DNA from: Terrilactibacillus laevilacticus
GTDB taxonomy: Bacteria > Bacillota > Bacilli > Bacillales > Sporolactobacillaceae
Direction: 5' to 3'
Length of the DNA stretch: 64,000 nt
NCBI RefSeq assembly: GCF_006517395.1
Contig: NZ_VDCY01000006.1
Span: 62,001-126,000, forward strand
Under the pieces are notes generated by a model. It was not told where the DNA came from. It worked only from the letters and a program-made list of their open reading frames with translations, and made no database searches. How positions within the stretch are numbered: position 1 is the first letter of the stretch; every line of letters starts with the position of its first letter. Positions 57,461 to 64,000 of this stretch are shown here, piece by piece. Both the position numbers and the translations under genes were made by a program.

Positions 57461-57739
57461 GAGGTTGTTCAAAAAGTCACCAAACAATAAGCTACGAATC
57501 TCGACGCCCGATTGTTTTTCCGGTCCTCATGTAGTGGATACAAGAGGATCTCTGGCTAAAATCGCTCACGTCCTGTGGCGGGCGCCTGAAGCTACCACAT
57601 CATGTGGAATGCCGGTCCTTAGGAACTTGCGCCGCTCTTAGCCTCCGACGCCCAGGACGGGCTAGTACTGGCGTTCTGGCAGGATGCCAGCGTACTTAGC
57701 CAGTAACCCTTTTCATTTGTCACCTTTTTGAACACTCAC
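57461..57739 (-). mobile_element. MITE-like element, copy 6 (279 bp, longest)
   Basis: Inverted relative to the others: begins GAGGTTGTTCAAAAAGTCACC and ends GAACACTCAC, flanked by TTATA at 57456-57460 and 57740-57744. It has the long-type hairpins plus an extra segment with CTGGCATCCTGCCAG near its left end. Confidence 0.85.
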
Positions 57740-57908
57740 TTATAGTAAAAAAAACTCGCCTTATGTTAGACGAATTTTCTTTATTCAGTATAGATCCTTA
57801 AAAGCTCACATTAGATGAATAAATGAGTTTAAAACCCGATATGCATTTTGTATGACTTTAACTATAAGCTAACATATCCATTTATGCTTTCCATTCTAAA
57901 ATTAACAC

Positions 57909-58055
57909 CTAATTATTTTTTGAATTTGCCATGTCTTCTTTACTTTTTGTTAACAAACGAATGGCCTTGACGATAGTTTCTCTTGTCTCGCTCTGCATTT
58001 TCTCAGTATCTGGATAAATGTAATCCAAAAGGGTTTGTAGCTGTTCATGCAGTAG
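57909..58055 (-). pseudogene. C-terminal fragment of an unidentified gene
   Basis: Minus-strand frame without a start: LHEQLQTLLDYIYPDTEKMQ then SETRETIVKAIRLLTKSKED and a stop at 57909. A stop lies just upstream in frame. Helical and charged; family unknown. The surrounding 57.75-58.26 kb holds no other gene. Confidence 0.35.
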
Positions 58056-58150
58056 CTAAAACCATGATGGTAGTCTTGAGGAAGCCAGGAGTGAATGCGG
58101 TTCTTACCAACCCAGCGTTCACGGCTTCCACTGATAACGGTTAAATAATA

Positions 58151-58182
58151 AAATAGTCCCCTATCGAGTAGAGGGGACTATT
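58151..58182 (-). terminator. Intrinsic terminator of the mhqOP-like pair
   Basis: AAATAGTCCCCT pairs with AGGGGACTATT around a short loop and on the minus strand runs into TTTTATT, about 80 bases past the DoxX gene stop. Confidence 0.75.
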
Positions 58183-58260
58183 AGTATATTGATAGATTTA
58201 GGTCTTTGCCATCCTTACATAAAGCAATAACAACTCTAAAATGCTTTTCTTTTATTCATT

Positions 58261-58644
58261 CTATAATGAATAGCCCCCAGGACCAATAAGTGCCAAGCCA
58301 ATGGAAACAACAATCAGTACCAAGTTATATTCGAACCCGCCTGTAGTATTAGAAAAACCTTTTGATCCATGTACCTTAATGATCGCTCCGAGCATAATGA
58401 TCGTTATTATAATCGCTCCGATTGGAAGAAGGAAACCAAATACAAACAATATTCCACTCACTATTTCTCCAAGACCACTAAGTGTTGCGACTAGAATACC
58501 TGGTTTAATGCCGATCGATTCAAACCATCCTCCGGTTCCTTTAATCCCATGTCCTCCAAACCATCCGAACAATTTTTGACTTCCATAAAATAAAAATACA
58601 ATTCCTATAATCATTCGAATCAAAAATAATCCTAAGTCTGTCAT
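58261..58644 (-). CDS. mhqP: DoxX-family membrane protein (MhqP-like)
   Basis: 127 residues, four membrane segments. [27 protein letters not shown] is the DoxX signature. In B. subtilis mhqNOP encodes a nitroreductase, ring-cleaving dioxygenase and DoxX protein for quinone resistance; here mhqO precedes mhqP on the same strand 149 bases upstream and the mhqN partner is missing. The symbol rests on this context. Confidence 0.75.
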   Translation of the reverse strand: MTDLGLFLIRMIIGIVFLFYGSQKLFGWFGGHGIKGTGGWFESIGIKPGILVATLSGLGEIVSGILFVFGFLLPIGAIIITIIMLGAIIKVHGSKGFSNTTGGFEYNLVLIVVSIGLALIGPGGYSL

Positions 58645-58793
58645 AATAAAATACCTCCAAAATTTTTATTTTCTTATTTAATGCTTTGATACATTAATAA
58701 CTTCTTCTAAACTTAATAATGCAATGGTTAACTTTAATTTAGCTTCTTTTTTCGGAATAAAGGGAGACTTTAAAAATAAAGTTCTCGCCTCTT

Positions 58794-59741
58794 CTATCCA
58801 TCCAGATTCCTGACTTTAATTGGCATTAATCTTTGCTCTAATTGATCTCTATATTGTTCATAACGCATGGGCAACATTAATTTTGCTCCCATCGTTTCTT
58901 GTGATTCATCATGTGCAAATCCTGGTGGATCAGTGGCTATTTCAAATAGAATTTCCCCATGTTCTCTGAAATAAATCGAATTAAAATAATGTCTATCTTG
59001 AACAGGTGTAACCCCATAACCCTCACTGTTTATATATTGCTGCCATGCTAATTGATCTTCGTCATCGTTAGCTCGCCATGCAATATGATGAACCGTACCG
59101 ACTCCCATTTGTCCGCTGGCTACTGGGGTTAATTTCAAATCGATAATGTTTCCAATATCACTTCTAGAACGAAAACGTGTGATGCCATTTTCTTCTCCTA
59201 CTATTTCAAAACCTAAGATGTTTTCTAGAAGATGCGCCGTTTCATTCGGTCGAACTGATAACAACGTTGCGCCACCAAACCCTTTAATGGCGACTTCTGG
59301 TGTCACTTCTCCAAAATTCCAATGATTGATTTCACCTTCTTCTCTCTCGACCATTTCTAAATGAAGTCCATGTGGATCATCAAATGTTAAATAAGTCTCA
59401 CCAAATCGTTCTGTTTTAACAAATGAAACATCATATTTAGACAGCCTTTTTTCCCAAAAACTTAATGAGCCTAGAGGAACAACATAAGATGTCACACCTA
59501 CTTGGCCGCCGCCCACTTTACCTTGATAGGCGCCTACCCATGGGAAAAATGTGATGATGGTACCTGGTTTACCTCCCTCATTTCCAAAATAAAGATGATA
59601 AGTCCCTGGATCATCGAAATTCACCGTCTTTTTAACTAGGCGTAAACCCAATACACTAGCATAGAAATCAACATTTTCTTGCGGATTACCAACAATGGCT
59701 GTAATGTGGTGTATTCCTGCTGTTCTTTTGTTCATTTGCAT
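58794..59741 (-). CDS. mhqO: Ring-cleaving dioxygenase of the vicinal-oxygen-chelate fold (MhqO-like)
   Basis: 315 residues with two VOC modules. The iron ligands appear to be His in GIHHITAIVG, His in GTVHHIAWRAND and Glu in EHGEILFEIATDPPGF. YHLYFGNEGGKPGTIITFFPW and SIYFREHGEILFEIATD are typical of the MhqA/MhqO hydroquinone dioxygenases. A promoter with two MhqR-type operators precedes it. Confidence 0.87.
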   Translation of the reverse strand: MQMNKRTAGIHHITAIVGNPQENVDFYASVLGLRLVKKTVNFDDPGTYHLYFGNEGGKPGTIITFFPWVGAYQGKVGGGQVGVTSYVVPLGSLSFWEKRLSKYDVSFVKTERFGETYLTFDDPHGLHLEMVEREEGEINHWNFGEVTPEVAIKGFGGATLLSVRPNETAHLLENILGFEIVGEENGITRFRSRSDIGNIIDLKLTPVASGQMGVGTVHHIAWRANDDEDQLAWQQYINSEGYGVTPVQDRHYFNSIYFREHGEILFEIATDPPGFAHDESQETMGAKLMLPMRYEQYRDQLEQRLMPIKVRNLDG

Positions 59742-59794
59742 CCCCTCCTTGACATGATCTTGTCATTCTGTTGTACAAAAGTATTTTGATGCAT

Positions 59795-59890
59795 TATCTC
59801 GAATTCGAGATATTTATTTAAAAAAATATATCTTTAATTCATTTATCTCTAATTCGAGATAATTTTATTACATAATTTCCTATGTGTCAA
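59795..59890 (-). promoter_or_regulatory. mhqO promoter and two MhqR-type operators
   Basis: Promoter on the minus strand: TTGACA (59890-59885), 17 bases, TAAAAT (59867-59862). Operators TATCTCGAATTCGAGATA at 59795-59812 (perfect) and TATCTCTAATTCGAGATA at 59844-59861 (one mismatch in symmetry). This agrees with the published MhqR palindrome as I recall it. The second operator abuts the -10, so it would block transcription until quinones inactivate the repressor. Confidence 0.85.
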
Positions 59891-60011
59891 CTGTATAACA
59901 AAAAACAATTGAAATTCTTATAAAATTGATTAATATACCATGAAGTTAGAGTGTCTAAAGATTATAAAAAACTGCTATAATACTTCTATAAATATATGTG
60001 GGAGTGATCGA

Positions 60012-60419
60012 ATGCCGACTAACATAGATAAATTGATCACTGATTTTCTAATAGAAAAATTGAACCCCTCCTTCATTGTCCTTTTTGGATCTTATGCAAA
60101 GAATACAATGCATATTCAAAGCGATATAGATATCGCTTTTTTTAAGAAAGACGTAGAAATAACAAAATACGACACGTTTATGCTTGCCCAGGAACTGGCT
60201 GATCTATTAAAAAAAGAAGTGGATTTAATTAATATAACCGAAGCTTCAACAGTCTTCCAAGCACAGATTTATACAACAGGGAAAGTCATATATTGCAACG
60301 ATGAATTATTGAGAATGAAAGAACAGATGAAGGCATTAAGCATGTATGCAAAACTCAATGAGGAACGAAAAATCATTCTAAAAAAAGTTGACGAAAGCGG
60401 GAGTATCTATGAAAAATGA
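60012..60419 (+). CDS. mntA: MNT-domain antitoxin (MntA-like nucleotidyltransferase)
   Basis: 135 residues from the ATG at 60012 (MPTNIDKLITDF), with GGGAGTGATCG upstream; the open frame extends to 59940. The nucleotidyltransferase motif is GSYAKNTMHIQSDIDIAFF: Gly26-Ser27 and Asp38/Asp40. MntA enzymes adenylylate a Tyr in the HEPN toxin and so neutralise it. It overlaps the next gene by 11 bases. Confidence 0.88.
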   Translation: MPTNIDKLITDFLIEKLNPSFIVLFGSYAKNTMHIQSDIDIAFFKKDVEITKYDTFMLAQELADLLKKEVDLINITEASTVFQAQIYTTGKVIYCNDELLRMKEQMKALSMYAKLNEERKIILKKVDESGSIYEK

Positions 60420-60813
60420 TGTGATTCTAAATAAGATCAGTGTGATAGAACGCTGCAAGAAACGTATTTTAGAAGTGTATAATCAGAATCCTCAAAACTT
60501 ACTTGACTATACAAAACAAGATTCCATTGTTTTAAATATCCAACGCGCTTGTGAAGCCTGCATAGATTTAGCTATGCATGTTGTTTCAGAAAAGCGACTC
60601 GGATTGCCTCAAACGAGCCGAGAAGCATTTGATATGTTGGAATCAGCGTCTATTATTACAAAGAAAATGGCCCTTCGAATGAAAGCCATGGTTGGATTTC
60701 GTAATATTGCCGTTCATGACTATCAAACCATCAATATCGAGATCTTGCAGCAAATTTTAGAGAAGCACTTAGATGACTTTACGACTTATACGAAGCAAAT
60801 TCTTCGGTATTAA
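60409..60813 (+). CDS. hepT: HEPN-domain toxin (HepT-like)
   Basis: 134 residues from the ATG at 60409, with GGGAG upstream; it starts inside the end of mntA. The RNase motif is RNIAVHDY (Arg98, His103, Tyr105), the R-x4-H-x-Y form whose Tyr is the MntA modification target. Helical HEPN fold. Together with mntA this is a full type VII-like toxin-antitoxin pair, with all key residues present. Confidence 0.88.
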   Translation: MKNDVILNKISVIERCKKRILEVYNQNPQNLLDYTKQDSIVLNIQRACEACIDLAMHVVSEKRLGLPQTSREAFDMLESASIITKKMALRMKAMVGFRNIAVHDYQTINIEILQQILEKHLDDFTTYTKQILRY

Positions 60814-60957
60814 ACAAGAAGGGTATTTTTTCGAGGATTATGTATGATTCCCGCTCTATCGTATCGACTTTCGAGAAAATTATTTTCTAACTTAGGCGTG
60901 AAATTTTGTTGAGGTTCAGACGATCGTCCCAAATTATAATAGAGCAATGTTTTAGAC

Positions 60958-61125
60958 TTAAAAATATAAATCAAACTTTCTTATTGCTGCGTTAAAATGT
61001 TCTACCGTATTTTTCATTGAAAAAATGACTTTTTCATCTTCAACTAAAAGCCTGCCAAATCGGAAAAGTCCTTCTTGTTCTTCATGAACTATTTTTAGCA
61101 AGGTTGTCCTATAGCTTTTATACTC
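60958..61125 (-). pseudogene. Fragment of an unidentified gene
   Basis: Minus-strand frame EYKSYRTTLLKIVHEEQEGL then FRFGRLLVEDEKVIFSMKNT, ending DLYF and a stop at 60958, with a stop just upstream in frame. A TTG inside could start a 44-residue peptide. The composition looks coding. The rest of the 60.81-61.23 kb gap is AT-rich without a gene. Confidence 0.35.
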
Positions 61126-61239
61126 TTATGAATTCAACCCCTTAATAAAACTTAATAACATGCAAAATTTTTAATAGGTTCTCTTATCCCTACCTTTTTA
61201 AAAAACAACTTCTTAATATTTTCCAAATTTTAAAAGTAT

Positions 61240-61281
61240 TTGACGTATTACCTTCTCCAATATATAATGAGAATCATTATC
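61240..61281 (+). promoter_or_regulatory. Promoter with Fur box for the iron permease
   Basis: TTGACG (61240-61245), 17 bases, TATAAT (61263-61268). The Fur box TATAATGAGAATCATTATC (61263-61281) overlaps the -10. A weaker TGAAAAACATTCTCATT follows. It predicts repression when iron is plentiful. Confidence 0.85.
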
Positions 61282-61325
61282 AGTGAAAAACATTCTCATT
61301 TACATACAACAGGAGGAAAAATGAT

Positions 61326-63134
61326 ATGCGTGCCATTTTCAAATTATCAGTAATCGGGTTTATCGTTCTTTTATTCGCCCAACCGGTATGGGCAGCTGGT
61401 GGTGAAAAAGCCAATGGAAAAACATTGGCATCTATGGTAGAACAAGGTGTTCATGAGGCCGAAGAAGGAGAAATTTCTAAGGCTACGGCACTCTTAAACA
61501 GATTCCATGAAAGATGGGAAACTGTTGAAGGGAAAATTCGTCAAGAAGCTCCCGAATCCTATAAACAAATCGAGACTTCCTATGCAAAAGCAAATGCTCT
61601 TGCAACTAGCACTAACCCAGATCCCAAACAGGTCGAAAGGGCATTAGAAGAATTAGGACATGCTGTTGGAGGCTATGCAGACGGTGCGTCGGAAGCTTCT
61701 AATGAAAGGGCACCTGGAGCTAGTATGCTACTTGGACTTTCCGGTGAGCTAGATGAAGCAAAGGAATATGCTGGTAGGGGCCAATGGAATAAAGCAAAAG
61801 AAGAGTATGGGGCATTTCATGAAGGTTGGAAATCTGTAGAGGATTCCGTTCGATCATCTGACATTGAAGCATATGAGCAAATCGAAACAAAAATGGGCCT
61901 CGTTAGCGCGGCGCTAAACGCAAATCCTCCTGAAGCTGATCAAGTAAAAGAAAATATCGATGGGCTTGGTGAAGCAATTGAGCAATATGCAAACGGCAAA
62001 GGATCTGAAGACGTTCAATCAAAAGAAAAAAGTGTAAGGACACTTGTTCATGTTTTAAAAGAAACATTAGCCGCTATTGATGCGGGGAATGCGGAAAAAG
62101 CTAAAGAAGAAATAACCGAATTTATAACCATTTGGCCAACGATCGAAGGTCAAGTCAAGACACGTTCTGCCGAGGCATATGAGGATACTGAGAATAATAT
62201 GACGAAGGCGCTTAGTCTGTTATCATCAACACCTCCAAAGATGGAAAAGGCAAAAGATCTGATAACGGGTATGAAGACCCAATTACAACCACTTACTAAA
62301 GAAACCAATTATAATTTCTGGGATGCTGCGATCATTTTATTACGTGAAGGGTTAGAAATTATTTTAATCATAGCTGCGCTATTGGGCTTCCTAAAAAAAT
62401 CCAACAATGCAGATAAACGTCCGTGGATATGGGGTGGAGCAGGTGTTGGTGTCCTAGCTAGCGTTGCCATTGCCTTCTTACTTACATCCATTATGTCTGT
62501 AGCATCAGCCGGTGAAGAACGGGAATTTCTTGAAGGAATCACGGGATTAATTGCGGTTGTTGTCATGTTTACTGTCGGTTCTTGGTTACACAATAAATCA
62601 AATACTGCATCATGGAATAAATATATTAAGGATAAGGTAGGAACAGTTCTGGCACGTGGAAGTCTATGGTCATTAGCCTTTGTGGCCTTTTTAACTGTCG
62701 TACGTGAAGGGGCCGAAACGGTTATCTTTTACCTTGGCATAGCCGGGGATATTTCCGCCGGACAATTAATGCTTGGTATTTTAACTGCGCTTGCCATTTT
62801 ATTAGCTATAGGATTTGCCATTATCAAGTGTAGCGTTAAATTGCCAATTAGTACTTTGTTCCTTTGCATTACGGTATTAATATATTATGTTGCCTTTAAA
62901 TTTACTGGGGAAAGCCTTCACGCTTTGCAAGTGGTTGAGAAACTGCCAGCACATCCGATTAGTGGTTTTCCGGCTATCGGATGGTTAGGGGTATATCCAA
63001 CTTGGGAAACTGTTATCGCTCAAATATTACTACTTGTCTTAATAGCTTTTCAGACAATTTATAGTAAACGCACACTCACAAAACAACGTGAGACGATAGA
63101 TAAGGCCGAAAAACAAACAAAAGTAACGGTTTAA
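61326..63134 (+). CDS. FTR1-family iron permease with three extracytoplasmic repeats (EfeU-like)
   Basis: 602 residues. Signal peptide to about residue 23. Three helical repeats of roughly 85-95 residues follow (ending near residue 320): FHERWETVEGKIRQEAPESY, FHEGWKSVEDSVRSSDIEAY and FITIWPTIEGQVKTRSAEAY. The FTR1 permease has seven membrane segments and both iron motifs, LREGLEIILI and VREGAETVIF (R-E-G-x-E). EfeU is usually paired with EfeO and EfeB; neither lies here, and the repeats resemble an EfeO-like binding part built in. Fur-regulated. Confidence 0.88.
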   Translation: MRAIFKLSVIGFIVLLFAQPVWAAGGEKANGKTLASMVEQGVHEAEEGEISKATALLNRFHERWETVEGKIRQEAPESYKQIETSYAKANALATSTNPDPKQVERALEELGHAVGGYADGASEASNERAPGASMLLGLSGELDEAKEYAGRGQWNKAKEEYGAFHEGWKSVEDSVRSSDIEAYEQIETKMGLVSAALNANPPEADQVKENIDGLGEAIEQYANGKGSEDVQSKEKSVRTLVHVLKETLAAIDAGNAEKAKEEITEFITIWPTIEGQVKTRSAEAYEDTENNMTKALSLLSSTPPKMEKAKDLITGMKTQLQPLTKETNYNFWDAAIILLREGLEIILIIAALLGFLKKSNNADKRPWIWGGAGVGVLASVAIAFLLTSIMSVASAGEEREFLEGITGLIAVVVMFTVGSWLHNKSNTASWNKYIKDKVGTVLARGSLWSLAFVAFLTVVREGAETVIFYLGIAGDISAGQLMLGILTALAILLAIGFAIIKCSVKLPISTLFLCITVLIYYVAFKFTGESLHALQVVEKLPAHPISGFPAIGWLGVYPTWETVIAQILLLVLIAFQTIYSKRTLTKQRETIDKAEKQTKVTV

Positions 63135-63156
63135 AATTAATTTTTGTAATCTTTTT

Positions 63157-63187
63157 CCTCACCCATTATTTCTCGGGTGAGGATTTT
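63157..63187 (+). terminator. Intrinsic terminator of the iron permease gene
   Basis: CCTCACCC pairs with GGGTGAGG and is followed by ATTTTTAAA. The 340 bases from here to the cupin gene hold no gene. Confidence 0.85.
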
Positions 63188-63531
63188 TAAATTTCGGGTT
63201 AACAATCTTATAATAAATGATACTGGATAAGTGCAGCTATTCAGTTTGATAAAAATTAATCGATAAGTACATATGTAAAAAAAATAGATCAAAAATTGAA
63301 TTTGAATTTTGAATGAGTTTGTTCTTAATTAGTGGGATAAACGACGTAAAAGATCTATTGCTTTTGGTTATTTAAGGTAACAATGGGTTACATTTTCTCT
63401 TTAAATAATTTACTCACGTTTCACTTACTTGAAAATAATTAAAAACACACGTTCGAGTCATCTTGATTCTATATACATTTCCCTAATAAGTGCATAGGAT
63501 AATTATATAATTTGTGAAGGGATTGAGGAAA

Positions 63532-64000
63532 ATGTACTATGATCCTTATATGTATCCATATCCATATCAATATCCTTATAATGTAAATGCACCCATGCAT
63601 GACTTTGAAAGACAGTCTGATTACAGACCTTTTCCTAATGAGGTACAACAGCCAAATGGATTTGATTATCATCGTTATTTCAACAATAATAGAAGTTTCT
63701 CCTTAAAAGATTATGGGGCCAAACCGTTTGTTATTAATATCAATGAAGCATCGAGGCAAAATAATACGTTTCGCACTGCTTTATGGACTGGAACACACTT
63801 ACAAGTGACCTTAATGAGTCTTGGAATTGGAGAAGATATCGGTTTGGAAATGCACCCCAACGTTGATCAATTTTTACGTATTGAGCAAGGTCAAGGGATT
63901 GTTCAAATGGGAAAGAATAAAAATAATTTAACCTTTAAAAGAAATGTCTATGATGATTTTGCAATAGTCGTACCCGCTGGAACATGGCATAATGTAACCA
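63532..64000 (+). CDS. Cupin-domain protein with Tyr/Pro-rich N-terminus (partial)
   Basis: ATG at 63532 with TTGAGGAAA upstream; the frame is open to the window end. The first 25 residues are MYYDPYMYPYPYQYPYNVNA, rich in Tyr and Pro like some spore-coat or spore-associated proteins. The cupin part has FRTALWTGTHLQVTLMSLG, EMHPNVDQFLRIEQGQG and VPAGTWHNV, the two cupin motifs. It lacks the C-terminal end because of the window edge. Confidence 0.8.
   Translation, partial: MYYDPYMYPYPYQYPYNVNAPMHDFERQSDYRPFPNEVQQPNGFDYHRYFNNNRSFSLKDYGAKPFVININEASRQNNTFRTALWTGTHLQVTLMSLGIGEDIGLEMHPNVDQFLRIEQGQGIVQMGKNKNNLTFKRNVYDDFAIVVPAGTWHNVT

Overview
The window looks like chromosomal DNA of a low-GC, Gram-positive, spore-forming Bacillaceae member. 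The basis is the protein families: YfnB-type HAD phosphatase, YclM-type aspartokinase III, EcsC, MhqO/MhqP with an MhqR-type operator, a VmlR/Vga-type ABC-F protein and an EfeU-type FTR1 permease. AGGAGG-like ribosome binding sites, frequent GTG/TTG starts, a cre box and a Fur box agree. The species cannot be fixed from the sequence alone. Coding density is moderate and several intergenic stretches hold decayed genes.

Layout. 1-4.7 kb: tail of a YdhK-like gene, then a minus-strand cluster of one ABC ATPase, membrane proteins and a DUF2712-like secreted protein, facing a decayed secreted-protein gene and a 40-residue membrane peptide; this resembles a peptide export or immunity island. 5-7.5 kb: NCS2 purine permease and an EcsC-like protein. 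7.7-19.1 kb: a complete type I-B CRISPR-Cas locus. Reading the minus strand: array 2 with a damaged first repeat, cas6-cas8-cas7-cas5, an intrinsic terminator, cas3-cas4-cas1-cas2, a leader, array 1 with 31 intact repeats, and a relic of an ISLre2-type transposase. 19.2-31 kb: MFS exporter, HesB-like protein, TrxR-like flavoprotein, GNAT, a second FtsH-type membrane AAA protease, YfnB, alpha/beta hydrolase, glutaminase, and an unusual ACT-MFS fusion divergent from a LysR regulator. 31-45 kb: CstA, aldo/keto reductase, GNAT, amino-acid permease, aspartokinase III, glutamine synthetase and a secreted 5'-nucleotidase. 45-54 kb: TetR/isochorismatase-like hydrolase/MFS cluster, APH-like kinase, ABC-F protein with an attenuator leader, type II NADH dehydrogenase, GNAT. 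54-64 kb: secreted GH32 fructanase with nested inserted modules, MhqP/MhqO quinone-resistance pair, MntA-HepT toxin-antitoxin, Fur-controlled FTR1 iron permease and the start of a cupin protein.

Cross-cutting structure. Six copies of one palindromic, non-coding element (154-279 bp) are scattered at 25.1, 34.1, 36.7, 38.9, 47.4 and 57.5 kb. Five are flanked by perfect 5-bp AT-rich direct repeats (TATAA, TTATA, TAATA, TTATA, TTATA), so the family has moved by transposition like a MITE. A separate 49-bp hairpin sequence occurs twice (47.6 and 53.4 kb) and resembles an IS200/IS605-type end. Decayed genes lie near these elements: sugar epimerase, TcaA-like, SGNH hydrolase, ISLre2 and others.

The items most worth a second look are the MITE-like family, the matryoshka-like CBM38-like insertion in the GH32 enzyme, the ACT-MFS fusion, the terminator splitting the cas operon, the broken leader-repeat junction of array 2 with its array-specific repeat allele, and the palindromic box shared by both CRISPR leaders. 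No entirely new defence system was evident beyond the recognised CRISPR-Cas and MNT-HEPN loci.
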